A stretch of 64,000 nt of DNA from Fulvivirga sp. M361. Its GTDB lineage: Bacteria > Bacteroidota > Bacteroidia > Cytophagales > Cyclobacteriaceae. Positions 9,327-17,981 of this stretch are shown in pieces (position 1 is the first letter of the stretch; the number at the start of each line of letters is the position of its first letter). Position numbers and translations under genes: made by a program. The notes below the pieces were generated by a model. It had not been told where the DNA came from. It made no database searches and saw only the letters and a program-made list of their open reading frames with translations. Where the stretch lies: assembly GCF_007097395.1 (NCBI RefSeq), contig NZ_VKDC01000009.1:62001-126000 (forward strand), written 5' to 3'.

Positions 9327-9355
9327 TTGTTTATTTTTTGGTTACTCTATTTTTG
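9327..9355 (+). promoter_or_regulatory. Promoter-like sequence of Bacteroidota type
   Basis: TTG at 9327-9329, 18 bases, then TATTTTTG at 9348-9355, which fits the TAnnTTTG -7 element and the usual spacing. No confirmed gene follows on this strand; only a 23-codon ORF at 9384. It may be fortuitous in AT-rich DNA. Confidence 0.3.
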
Positions 9356-9459
9356 ATCGTTCCTTAAAAAGTGAACGATAACCATGAGTCATGAAGATTT
9401 ACAACAACAGTCTGATCCTTTTGAACACAGTACCAGCAATACTAAAATGACATAGCTTA

Positions 9460-10140
9460 TCATTTAGCTGCAGCCATCGCCGCTATACTCAGCGACTTGA
9501 GGTTAGCTTTTGCCATTGACTGACCACAGGCCTCAATAGTTGAACCTGTGGTAATCACGTCATCTACCAGCAGAACATGCCTATCTTTTAATGACAGCTC
9601 ATCAATCACTTTAAAGATCTCATCTACATTTTGCCAACGTTGAACACGTGATTTGCTAGTTTGTGTTTCAGTATCTTTTACTCTTATTATACTTTTTGTG
9701 GCAACTTCACATTCCAGGTATTGAGCAAGACCATTAGCAAAGTGCTCACTTTGATTGTAACCTCTCCGTCTCATCTTACTCTTATGCAACGGAACCGGAA
9801 TAATAACGTCAATTTCCATGTGTTTGTGGTTTTCTTCTAACGTATGGCCAAGCTTTCTGCCCACCAGCTCAGCCAATTCAGGCATATTATGGTATTTCAT
9901 TTGATGTAGCAGCCTTTGTATCCGTCCTTTTTTATGAAATTGATAATATGCCCAGGCATTTTCAATTTCAATTCTGCCATGGAACTTTTTGGCCAGAAAA
10001 TTATTGTTATCCATATGGCTATCCGTTTTAGCCATTTTATAATCACATGAAAGGCAGATGAGTTTTTCACCCTTTATCAATGCCTGATTGCAGGTGATAC
10101 ATGTATTTGGAAAGAAGAGGGCAAAAAAGTCGGTGAGCAT
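9460..10140 (-). CDS. ComF-family phosphoribosyltransferase-like protein
   Basis: 226 aa from the ATG at 10140; a longer in-frame start at 10233 would overlap the divergent gene and add a non-conserved leader, so I prefer the MLTDFFALFFPNTCITC start. An N-terminal four-cysteine zinc knuckle (CITC...CLSC) precedes a PRTase domain with IPVPLHKSKMRRRGYNQSE and the PRPP loop VLLVDDVITTGSTI. ComF homologues in competent bacteria act with ComFA helicase in DNA uptake. In Bacteroidota the gene is widespread and its actual role is less certain. Confidence 0.88.
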   Translation of the reverse strand: MLTDFFALFFPNTCITCNQALIKGEKLICLSCDYKMAKTDSHMDNNNFLAKKFHGRIEIENAWAYYQFHKKGRIQRLLHQMKYHNMPELAELVGRKLGHTLEENHKHMEIDVIIPVPLHKSKMRRRGYNQSEHFANGLAQYLECEVATKSIIRVKDTETQTSKSRVQRWQNVDEIFKVIDELSLKDRHVLLVDDVITTGSTIEACGQSMAKANLKSLSIAAMAAAK

Positions 10141-10182
10141 TGGAAGGGAATGAATATATTTACTTGTTAAAGTTGAAAAGTG

Positions 10183-10530
10183 ATGAATAAGGTCGAAGAA
10201 TTTAATGATTACAGAAGTCGGATGAATGAACAAATTCTTTCTGACAATAACAAAGTCATTAAGAGGATTTTTAATCTTGACACAAATACGTACGCAGCAG
10301 GCGCACTGGATGAAAAAACAAAGGAATTAATGGGTTTGTCCTGTTCAATGGTATTACGATGTGATGATTGTGTTAAATATCATCTAGGTAAATGCCATGA
10401 ACTGGGATTTACGAAAGAAGAAATATATGAAGCCTTTGCTGTGGCGAATCTGGTAGGAGGTACTATCGTAATACCTCATTTAAGAAGAGCAGTAGAATAT
10501 TGGGATGAGTTAGAATCTCTGGACCAATGA
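10183..10530 (+). CDS. Carboxymuconolactone decarboxylase/AhpD-like protein
   Basis: 115 aa from ATG 10183 (a GTG codon at 10180 just before is possible). The segment RCDDCVKYHLGKC has the CxxC-xxx-H active-site pattern of the AhpD-like fold, followed by EIYEAFAVANLVGG, the conserved family helix. AhpD proteins are thiol-based alkyl-hydroperoxide reductase adaptors. Its first bases lie 42 bp from comF, so the two share a divergent promoter region. It overlaps the next gene by 4 bp (ATGA), so the two are co-translated. Confidence 0.88.
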   Translation: MNKVEEFNDYRSRMNEQILSDNNKVIKRIFNLDTNTYAAGALDEKTKELMGLSCSMVLRCDDCVKYHLGKCHELGFTKEEIYEAFAVANLVGGTIVIPHLRRAVEYWDELESLDQ

Positions 10531-10898
10531 TAAAAAAAGACCTGACGTTAGAAAAATCATGGCAGCAGTTACTTAATGCACTTGAAGAGTTAATTGGAAA
10601 AAGGCCAAATGACTTAAATGCCGTTCTTTTTCTTATTGGCGTTCAAGAGTTAGGTAAAGGAAAGAAGGTCTTTTCTAAAGAAGAAAAACAGGACCTCCTT
10701 CATATTGCTATTTGTAAAGTACTCAGTCTTTCAGGATTTTACCAGTTGGAAGGATTAGACGAGGAGGGTTGGCCACATTGGAAACTTGTAAAAAAATTAC
10801 CTCATTTTGATCTTTTAGAACAGGAAAAATTACTTAAAATGCATGTAATAGATTACTTTGAGCAGGAAATGAATTTGCAGCTACAAGCTGAAAGCTAA
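10527..10898 (+). CDS. Hypothetical protein co-transcribed with the AhpD-like gene
   Basis: 123 aa, charged, mostly helical, no signal peptide or membrane segment. Features seen: a central GVQELGKGKKVFSKEEKQDLLHIA and FYQLEGLDEEGWPHW. I do not recognise a named family. The ATGA overlap with the AhpD-like gene indicates translational coupling and a linked role, possibly in redox or stress handling, but this is only inference from position. Confidence 0.75.
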   Translation: MIKKDLTLEKSWQQLLNALEELIGKRPNDLNAVLFLIGVQELGKGKKVFSKEEKQDLLHIAICKVLSLSGFYQLEGLDEEGWPHWKLVKKLPHFDLLEQEKLLKMHVIDYFEQEMNLQLQAES

Positions 10899-10905
10899 TT
10901 ATTTG

Positions 10906-10926
10906 AAACAATCTAAAATTGTTTTT
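10906..10926 (+). terminator. Weak AT-rich terminator-like hairpin
   Basis: AAACAAT (10906-10912) pairs with ATTGTTT (10918-10924), followed by TT. It starts 8 bases after the stop of the preceding gene. The stem has only one G-C pair, so efficiency would be low. Confidence 0.35.
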
Positions 10927-11000
10927 ACTTATACTATTGTGTGGTGAACTCTGAATGAGGCTAATGCGTATAATTACTACGCTACAGCCGCGGCTGAACT

Positions 11001-14000
11001 ATGAGTGATCAAGATAGAATATATCGAAGTTTAAAAAAATACAAACGCAAGTATTTCATTGATCTTGCCATCAGGGGCACCTTGATATCTTTGACGTTTA
11101 TATTAAGCGTTTTTCTAATCGTAAATACTCTGGAATATTCGCTCCGCTTTGATACCTATGTACGTGCCGCACTTTTATTTCTCCTTATTCTCACTACACT
11201 TTACTTTTTGATCCGCCATGTACTGGTACCATTATACAGGCTATTAAAAAGTGATCATAGTATGAATGATGAAGTAGCTGCCAGAAAAATAGGCACCTAT
11301 TTTCCTGAAATAGGAGATAAGTTGCTGAATATCATACAGTTAAATTACAATAGCAATAAAGGCATTTCCCTGGCACAGGCGGGAATTTTACAAAAAAGTA
11401 AGGCTGTGGGCCACGTAGAGTTCACTCAGGCCGTTCCATTGCAGCATAATCGACGTTATTTGAGCTACTTTGCCGCACCTTTTTTGATATTAATCACCCT
11501 TCTTGTTTTCAGCCCGGCTCTGATCACTTCCAGCACAACACGCATCATCAAATTCAACGAAGAATTCTTGCCTTCAGCCCCATTTGAATTCAACCTGGAT
11601 AATAAAGAATTACAGGCGTTTAAAAATGAAGATTTTAGTATATCACTTGAACTTACCGGTGAAGCATTACCTAAAAACGCATATGTATTGGTATCGGACC
11701 GAAAGATTAAGATGACAACTGCAGGTAATGGCATTTACACTTACCTGTTTAAAAAGATACAGAGCTCCAAAAACCTTCGTTTCGAAGCAGCTGGTTTTCA
11801 GTCTGCTTCATACACTCTAAATGTGGTTGATCGTCCAGCATTAAAAACGTTCAATGTTTACCTCAACTATCCTGATTACCTGAACAAGAAAAGCGAAAGA
11901 TTGAGTAATGTAGGTAATCTTCAAATACCTGAAGGTACACGTGTTCGATGGGAGCTAAGCGCTTTAACGGCCGATGAAGTAACATTAAACTTTTCATCTA
12001 CAGATAATGATCAGACACCGAGCCAATTGGAAAACGATGTTTTTGTATTGGAGAAAACAATTACTCAGTCAGATCAATATACCATTGATCTCAGCAATGC
12101 CTACGGAAAGAACAAGCAGCCTATCGTTTATAATCTGGATGTCATTCCCGATAAGTACCCTCAAATAACTTTGAATGCATTTCAAGATACCACCCTATTT
12201 AGTTTTATAGCCTTAGGTGGAGATATTAACGATGATTATGGACTCACTCAACTTAAACTTTTTTATAAGTTCGATGAAGCCGCGAGTGACTATCGCGAAA
12301 TAGAAATTGGGATTAATAAAAGTCAAAATGTACAACGCTATTACTATCAATGGCAATTTGACTCGTTAGACATACAAGGCGATAATCAAATACGCTACTA
12401 CATGCAAGTTTGGGACAATGACGGTGTAAATGGACATAAATCTACCAAAACGGGTGTTTATTCATTTCGAATACCTTCCAAAAGAGAACTAAAGGACCAG
12501 GTCAATACTGAAGCCAAACGTACTGAAGATGACATTGACAAAACACTACAGGAAGCAAAAGAGCTCAAGGAAGAAATAGAAGAAGCTGAAAACCGATTGA
12601 AAGGAAAGAAGGAACTCAACTGGCAAGATGAAAATCTATTGAAGGATATCCTGGAAAGGAGAGAAGAACTAAATAAAGCAATAGAAGAGCTAAAAGAGCA
12701 GAATCAGAATATCAATAAAAAAAGAGAGCGTTACAATCCTCAAAGCGAGAAGATAAAGGAAAAAGTGGAAAAACTTCAAGAATTAATGAATGATCTTTTA
12801 GACGAGGAAACCAAAAAATTATATGATGAACTTCAAAAGTTATTAGAAGAGCAACAAAATATAGAAGATATCCAAGATGTATTAGATCAGTTGAACAACA
12901 AAGAAAACAATCTTGAAAAGGAGTTGGAGCGCACACTTGAGCTTTTTAAACGTATGAAATTCGAACATGAGCTGGATGAATCTATCAACGAGCTCAACGA
13001 ACAAATCAAAGAACAGGAAGAGCTACAAGAAAAGACTGAGGAAAAAGATTCCGATACTGAAGAGTTAAGTGGTGAACAGCAAGAGCTACAAGAGAAATTT
13101 GAAGATTTTCAGGAAAAACTCGAACAGCTGGAAGAAATCAACCAGGACATGAAAAGGCCTGAATCTTTACCTGACATGCAGGAAGAAAAAGAAAGTGTAA
13201 AGGAAAGTCAGAAGGAAAGTAAGGAACTCCTGGAAGAGAATAAAAAGAAAAAAGCGGCAAAATCACAGCAGAATGCTAAACAGCAGATGCAGCAAATGGC
13301 AGAAAAGATGCAGCAAATGCAAAGTAATTCACAAATGTCCATGTCGCAGGAGAATCTCGATGACTTACGTGATATTGTTAACAACCTTCTCAAACTATCA
13401 TTTGATCAGGAAGATCTGATGAAAGAATTTGGTGATGTTAAACAAAGTGATCCACGTTTTATAGAATTATCACAAGAACAACTAAAATTAAAGGATGATG
13501 CTAAAATTGTAGAGGATAGCCTGCTCTCTTTAGCTAACAGGGTGTTTGTATTAGCTTCATTCGTTACACGTGAAGTAGGGGATATGAACAACCATATGGA
13601 TAAAAGTGTAGATGCAATAAAGGAGCGAAAAAAACCACTAGCCGTTTCCGAACAGCAATTCGCGATGACTTCTATGAATAACTTGGCATTGTTACTCGAT
13701 GATGTATTAAAACAAATGCAACAGAATATGGCTGATGCGATGGGTCAGCCTCAAAAAGGGGAGGGCAAACAAAAGGCGCCTTCGCTTGGAGAGTTACAAC
13801 AACAACTCAATAAACAAATTAAAGGACTCAAAGAGAGTGGAAAGAGCGGTAGACAGCTCTCTGAAGAGTTAGCTAAATTGGCGGCTGAACAAGAACGTAT
13901 ACGACAGGCTTTACAGGAAATGCAGGAAAAGTACGGCGAAGGTGATAATGGCCAGAAGCCAGGAGATGGATTGGTTGAAAAAATGGAAGAAACCGAAATT

Positions 14001-14282
14001 GACCTGGTCAATAAACAGATCACCACGGAAACGATCAAACGGCAGCGTCAAATACTTACCCGGTTACTAGAAGCCGAGGACGCTTTACGTCAAAGGGATA
14101 AGGACGAAGAAAGAAAGGGGGAAACTGCCAAAGATTACGATAAACAAGTTCCTAAAGCTTTTGAGGAATATTTTAAGCTGAAAGAACAAGAAATTGAATT
14201 GTTAAAAACTATACCACCTAAACTATATCCCTATTATCGAAAAGAAGTGAATGATTACTTCAAAAGATTGGGAGATAACTGA
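11001..14282 (+). CDS. DUF4175-family large membrane protein with coiled coils
   Basis: 1093 aa. Three N-terminal membrane helices (about 23-43, 54-76 and 151-175) precede a beta-rich domain (about 190-490), which probably lies on the outer side of the inner membrane. From about residue 495 to 1000 the sequence is a very long Glu/Lys/Gln-rich coiled coil, with Met/Gln-rich stretches (QQMQQMAEKMQQMQ). The C-terminus returns to a conserved helical part (FEEYFKLKEQEIELLKTIPP). This architecture is that of the Bacteroidota DUF4175 family, whose function is unknown. It stands 5 bp before the RsbW-like gene and heads the + strand cluster reaching mnmG. Confidence 0.82.
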   Translation: MSDQDRIYRSLKKYKRKYFIDLAIRGTLISLTFILSVFLIVNTLEYSLRFDTYVRAALLFLLILTTLYFLIRHVLVPLYRLLKSDHSMNDEVAARKIGTYFPEIGDKLLNIIQLNYNSNKGISLAQAGILQKSKAVGHVEFTQAVPLQHNRRYLSYFAAPFLILITLLVFSPALITSSTTRIIKFNEEFLPSAPFEFNLDNKELQAFKNEDFSISLELTGEALPKNAYVLVSDRKIKMTTAGNGIYTYLFKKIQSSKNLRFEAAGFQSASYTLNVVDRPALKTFNVYLNYPDYLNKKSERLSNVGNLQIPEGTRVRWELSALTADEVTLNFSSTDNDQTPSQLENDVFVLEKTITQSDQYTIDLSNAYGKNKQPIVYNLDVIPDKYPQITLNAFQDTTLFSFIALGGDINDDYGLTQLKLFYKFDEAASDYREIEIGINKSQNVQRYYYQWQFDSLDIQGDNQIRYYMQVWDNDGVNGHKSTKTGVYSFRIPSKRELKDQVNTEAKRTEDDIDKTLQEAKELKEEIEEAENRLKGKKELNWQDENLLKDILERREELNKAIEELKEQNQNINKKRERYNPQSEKIKEKVEKLQELMNDLLDEETKKLYDELQKLLEEQQNIEDIQDVLDQLNNKENNLEKELERTLELFKRMKFEHELDESINELNEQIKEQEELQEKTEEKDSDTEELSGEQQELQEKFEDFQEKLEQLEEINQDMKRPESLPDMQEEKESVKESQKESKELLEENKKKKAAKSQQNAKQQMQQMAEKMQQMQSNSQMSMSQENLDDLRDIVNNLLKLSFDQEDLMKEFGDVKQSDPRFIELSQEQLKLKDDAKIVEDSLLSLANRVFVLASFVTREVGDMNNHMDKSVDAIKERKKPLAVSEQQFAMTSMNNLALLLDDVLKQMQQNMADAMGQPQKGEGKQKAPSLGELQQQLNKQIKGLKESGKSGRQLSEELAKLAAEQERIRQALQEMQEKYGEGDNGQKPGDGLVEKMEETEIDLVNKQITTETIKRQRQILTRLLEAEDALRQRDKDEERKGETAKDYDKQVPKAFEEYFKLKEQEIELLKTIPPKLYPYYRKEVNDYFKRLGDN

Positions 14283-14287
14283 TCAGA

Positions 14288-14689
14288 ATGAATAGTATTA
14301 AAATCCAAATTCCGTCACTCACTGAGAATATCCGGATGATCGAAAGCTTCATTGACAATGCCAAGGAGAAGTATAAACTGGAAGATGATATCTATGGTAA
14401 TATCATGATTGCTGTCACAGAAGCCGTAAACAACGCCATCCGTCATGGTAATAGTAATGATAAATCAAAAAATGTGGCACTCTCTCTTGCCCTGGAAGAT
14501 AATCAAATCACGTTTACAGTGTCAGATGAAGGAAAAGGTTTTGACTTTCAAAATTTACCAGACCCCACCGCTCCTGAAAATCTGGAGAAACCAGGGGGTA
14601 GGGGAATATTCTTAATGAAACATTTATGCGATGAAGTGGCCTTTAAAGAAAAAGGTAAAATTGTAGAACTTAATTTTTACATCAATTAA
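14288..14689 (+). CDS. RsbW-like ATP-binding protein (HATPase, anti-sigma-factor/serine kinase fold)
   Basis: 133 aa consisting of a single GHKL ATPase domain: N-box VTEAVNNAIRHGN, G1 box SDEGKGFDFQNLPDP, G2 box PGGRGIFLMKHLCDEV. This is the RsbW/SpoIIAB-type layout. No anti-sigma antagonist (STAS) or PP2C phosphatase gene is beside it, so its partner is encoded elsewhere. Its stop overlaps the ybeY start by one base, so they are very probably co-translated. Confidence 0.88.
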   Translation: MNSIKIQIPSLTENIRMIESFIDNAKEKYKLEDDIYGNIMIAVTEAVNNAIRHGNSNDKSKNVALSLALEDNQITFTVSDEGKGFDFQNLPDPTAPENLEKPGGRGIFLMKHLCDEVAFKEKGKIVELNFYIN

Positions 14690-15126
14690 TGCCATCGGTT
14701 TATTTCCATCAGGAAGACATAACGTTCATTCTTCCTGATGAGAATAAGGTCATTCAATGGATTGAAGATGTAGTAAATGGTCATAATCATGTGATACACG
14801 AGCTAAATATCATTTTTTGCTCAGACGAATATCTTCACAATATTAATACCTCTTACCTGGACCATGACACTTATACTGACATCATTACATTCGATCAATC
14901 CGAAACCAGTGATGATCTGGAAGGTGATATTTTTATAAGTATATCAAGGATAAGAGAAAATGCGAAGCAATTTGATGTATTGTTCGAAGATGAGCTTCAC
15001 AGGGTCATCATCCATGGTATATTACATCTAATGGGTTATAAAGACAAAACTGTTCAAGAAATAAGGCAGATGCGGGAAAAAGAAGAAGCTTGCTTATCTT
15101 TGCGCCTTTTTAAAAGCCGTTATTGA
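14689..15126 (+). CDS. ybeY: Endoribonuclease YbeY (rRNA maturation)
   Basis: 145 aa. The YbeY metal site is recognisable in HRVIIHGILHLMGYKDKT; usual members read HGxLHLxGyDH, so the first two histidines are present and the third is replaced by the KDKT variant. Upstream, DTYTDIITFDQ matches the family's conserved T-D-V-I/L-S/T-F strand. YbeY processes 16S rRNA 3' ends and takes part in ribosome quality control. It ends just before the two parS-type sites that precede mnmG. Confidence 0.92.
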   Translation: MPSVYFHQEDITFILPDENKVIQWIEDVVNGHNHVIHELNIIFCSDEYLHNINTSYLDHDTYTDIITFDQSETSDDLEGDIFISISRIRENAKQFDVLFEDELHRVIIHGILHLMGYKDKTVQEIRQMREKEEACLSLRLFKSRY

Positions 15127-15137
15127 AGTAGTATAAG

Positions 15138-15153
15138 TGTTCCACGTGGAACA
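15138..15153. promoter_or_regulatory. parS: parS-type partition site 1
   Basis: TGTTCCACGTGGAACA, a perfect 16-bp palindrome that fits the general chromosomal parS consensus TGTTnCACGTGnAACA at every fixed position. It lies between ybeY and mnmG. ParB would load here to compact and segregate the origin region. Confidence 0.88.
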
Positions 15154-15196
15154 GTGCTAGTCTGAAAATATTGGCACGAAGTTCTAACAACACAAG

Positions 15197-15212
15197 TGTT
15201 CCACGTGGAACA
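15197..15212. promoter_or_regulatory. parS: parS-type partition site 2
   Basis: Second exact copy of TGTTCCACGTGGAACA, embedded in a longer perfect 20-bp palindrome (15195-15214). Start-to-start distance to the first site is 59 bp. It ends 20 bp before the mnmG start codon, so ParB binding could also affect mnmG expression. Confidence 0.88.
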
Positions 15213-15232
15213 CTAAAACATTTGATTGAACT

Positions 15233-17095
15233 ATGTTTCAAGAATATGATATAATAGTAGTAGGAGCCGGGCACGCCGGATGTGAGGCCGCACATGCAGC
15301 AGCCAAGATGGGTTCAAGTGTGTTATTAGTTACCATGAACATGAATACCATTGCACAAATGTCCTGCAACCCTGCCATGGGAGGTGTGGCCAAAGGTCAA
15401 ATTGTGCGAGAAATTGACGCACTAGGTGGCATGTCTGGTATTGTATCTGATAAATCTATGATACAGTTTCGAATGCTTAATAAATCCAAAGGTCCTGCCA
15501 TGTGGAGTCCAAGGACTCAAAACGATCGAATGAAGTTCGCCGAAGAATGGCGTTTAGCCCTCGAACAAACTCCAAATGTTGATTTTTGGCAAGAAATGGT
15601 CACAGGAATTATAGTAGATAATGGCAAAGTTACAGGTGTTACCACAGGAATGGGGTTGGAAATAAAAGCAAAATCAGTTATTCTAACCAATGGTACTTTT
15701 CTAAATGGTATAATTCACATAGGTGTGAAGCAATTTGGAGGTGGCAGAACAGGTGAAAAATCAGCTAAAGGTATTACAGAACAACTCGTTTCACTAGGTT
15801 TCGAATCAGGGCGTATGAAGACAGGTACACCTCCCAGGGTAGATGCCCGTTCCCTGGATTTTACAAAAATGGAAGAACAGCAAGGAGACGCAGTACCCGG
15901 CAGGTTCTCTTATACCGATACTACGCCTCTCACCCAACAACGAAGCTGCTTCATCACTTACACCAATCCCGATGTTCATAACATTCTGGAAACCGGATTT
16001 GACCGTTCACCTATGTTCAATGGCCGAATTCAAGGTCTTGGACCACGCTACTGTCCTTCCATTGAGGACAAAATTAACCGCTTTGCAGAAAGAGATCGTC
16101 ATCAAATATTTGTAGAACCGGAAGGATGGAATACAGTTGAAATATATGTCAATGGCTTCTCAACCTCTTTACCTGAAGATATCCAATACAAAGCCCTTTC
16201 AAAAGTACCTGGTTTTAAAAAAGTAAAAATGTTCCGTCCAGGCTATGCCATTGAATATGATTTCTTTCCGCCAACCCAACTTAAATTATCATTGGAAACA
16301 AAGCTCGTTGAAAATCTCTATTTCGCAGGACAAATCAATGGCACCACAGGTTATGAAGAAGCCGCTAGTCAAGGACTCATGGCAGGAATCAACGCACATC
16401 ACAAAATCAATAAACTAGAACCATTTATACTTAAAAGATCTGAAGCCTATATAGGCGTACTAATTGATGATCTTATCAACAAGGGGACTGATGAACCTTA
16501 CAGAATGTTTACCTCCCGAGCAGAATTCAGAATACTCCTTCGTCAGGACAACGCAGATATAAGACTTACCGAAAAAGGGTTTAATATAGGTTTGGCTTCC
16601 AGGCAACGCTTAGCCGACCTAAACGATAAGCTAGATAAAATGGAAAAACTCTCTCGTGATCTTAAAGACACCCGCGCCATTCCCGAATCATTTAATAAAG
16701 GTCTGGCCAACTTAAAAACAGCCACAATCAAACAAAAAATACCCGTTGTGAACTTAATTCGGCGACCTGAATTAAGTATACACACTATTAAAAATCTGGA
16801 TGAAAATCTATCCAATTCACTCTCCTCTTACGCCAATGATATACTTGATCAGGTAGAAATTCAAATCAAATATGAAAATTATATACTTAAAGAGAAACAA
16901 CTTGCCGAAAAAATGGAGCAACTGGAGAACAAAAAAATAAGGACTAACTTTGATTACAACACTATCACAGCCCTCTCTGCAGAAGCCCGTCAGAAACTAA
17001 AGACCATACGCCCTCAGACTATTGGACAAGCCTCTCGTATTAGTGGTGTATCACCCGCTGACATTTCAATATTAATGGTTTACCTGGCTAAATAA
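15233..17095 (+). CDS. mnmG: tRNA uridine 5-carboxymethylaminomethyl modification enzyme MnmG (GidA)
   Basis: 620 aa, normal length. N-terminal FAD-binding motif VVGAGHAGCEAAHAAAKMG, then SCNPAMGGVAKGQIVREID and the conserved FGGGRTGEKSAKGI. The C-terminal tRNA-binding part includes DEPYRMFTSRAEFRI(L)LRQDNAD and the ISGVSPADIS tail. With MnmE, FAD, NADH and methylene-tetrahydrofolate it installs cmnm5U at wobble position 34. In many bacteria gidA sits next to oriC and parA/parB; here the parS sites lie directly upstream. It is followed 1 bp later by a methyltransferase gene. Confidence 0.97.
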   Translation: MFQEYDIIVVGAGHAGCEAAHAAAKMGSSVLLVTMNMNTIAQMSCNPAMGGVAKGQIVREIDALGGMSGIVSDKSMIQFRMLNKSKGPAMWSPRTQNDRMKFAEEWRLALEQTPNVDFWQEMVTGIIVDNGKVTGVTTGMGLEIKAKSVILTNGTFLNGIIHIGVKQFGGGRTGEKSAKGITEQLVSLGFESGRMKTGTPPRVDARSLDFTKMEEQQGDAVPGRFSYTDTTPLTQQRSCFITYTNPDVHNILETGFDRSPMFNGRIQGLGPRYCPSIEDKINRFAERDRHQIFVEPEGWNTVEIYVNGFSTSLPEDIQYKALSKVPGFKKVKMFRPGYAIEYDFFPPTQLKLSLETKLVENLYFAGQINGTTGYEEAASQGLMAGINAHHKINKLEPFILKRSEAYIGVLIDDLINKGTDEPYRMFTSRAEFRILLRQDNADIRLTEKGFNIGLASRQRLADLNDKLDKMEKLSRDLKDTRAIPESFNKGLANLKTATIKQKIPVVNLIRRPELSIHTIKNLDENLSNSLSSYANDILDQVEIQIKYENYILKEKQLAEKMEQLENKKIRTNFDYNTITALSAEARQKLKTIRPQTIGQASRISGVSPADISILMVYLAK

Positions 17096-17096
17096 G

Positions 17097-17981
17097 ATGC
17101 TCGAACAACTAGAAAATTGCCCTGTTTGCCACGATAAGCAATTTCATAACGAACTTACTTGTAAGGATCATACCGTTTCATCAGAAAACTTTGTATTAGT
17201 TCGCTGCCAAAAATGCTCGTTTCTCTTCACCAATCCACGACCTTCATCCGCTAACATTGGAAATTACTACCAATCGGATAATTATGTCTCACACCAGAAC
17301 AAAGCCAACAACCTTATCAATCTTATCTATAAGCTCAGTCGACATTTTACCCTCATTAACAAGGTCAAACTGATCAACAAACTACAAGCGGTTGGTAAAC
17401 TTTTAGACGTAGGCTGTGGTACCGGCCATTTCCTCAGTTATGCTTCCAAATCCAATTGGCATGTACAAGGGATAGAGCCTGACATTCATGCCAGACAAAA
17501 TGCTGAACAACTTACACAATCTAAAATACATTCTTCACTTGAAGATATAACCGAAGAACAATTCAATGTAATAACACTATGGCACGTCCTGGAACACGTT
17601 CCTGATCTGGATGGTTACATCCTTTCCATTACCCGACTATTGACATCAGATGGTACAATCATTGTAGCCGTACCTAACCATAAAAGTTATGACGCTCAAT
17701 TATACAAAGAATACTGGGCCGGTTATGATGTACCGCGACATTTGTACCATTTCAGCCAAAATACGATGAAACGCTTACTATCCAATTATAACCTAGAGAT
17801 AACCCATACACTACCCATGAAACTAGATGCTTTCTATGTATCATTGCTCAGTGAAAAATACATGGGAACAGGTTTTAAAGGATTGATTAAATCTCTCATA
17901 AACGGCTTAAAATCAAATAATTACGCATCAAAACATACCAACGACTATTCAAGTCTCATATATATTATCAGATCAAAATAA
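17097..17981 (+). CDS. Class I SAM-dependent methyltransferase with N-terminal zinc-ribbon
   Basis: 294 aa. N-terminal Cys pairs CPVCHD (residues 8-11) and CQKC (about 38-41) form a probable zinc ribbon, followed by FTNPRPS. SAM-binding motif I is GKLLDVGCGTGHFLSYA, then LWHVLEHVPDLDGYI. This Methyltransf_13/23-like layout is common in small-molecule or sugar methyltransferases. The substrate cannot be deduced. It is placed between mnmG (1 bp) and the Ig-like lipoprotein (1-base overlap), so it is likely part of one transcript. Confidence 0.87.
   Translation: MLEQLENCPVCHDKQFHNELTCKDHTVSSENFVLVRCQKCSFLFTNPRPSSANIGNYYQSDNYVSHQNKANNLINLIYKLSRHFTLINKVKLINKLQAVGKLLDVGCGTGHFLSYASKSNWHVQGIEPDIHARQNAEQLTQSKIHSSLEDITEEQFNVITLWHVLEHVPDLDGYILSITRLLTSDGTIIVAVPNHKSYDAQLYKEYWAGYDVPRHLYHFSQNTMKRLLSNYNLEITHTLPMKLDAFYVSLLSEKYMGTGFKGLIKSLINGLKSNNYASKHTNDYSSLIYIIRSK

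Larger units (their letters stand above)
9035..9459. other. 425-bp gene-free region between BspA-like gene and comF
   Basis: Contains the terminator-like hairpin at 9141-9177, a promoter-like pair at 9327-9355, and a weak inverted repeat ATCGTTC/GAACGAT at 9356-9379. A 23-codon ORF at 9384-9455 follows the promoter-like pair but cannot be supported as a gene. Confidence 0.5.

Noticed and set aside
9384-9455. 23-codon ORF (MSHEDLQQQSDPF...) after a promoter-like sequence
   Set aside because: Too short, no ribosome-binding site and no visible conservation; kept only as a note in the gap description.
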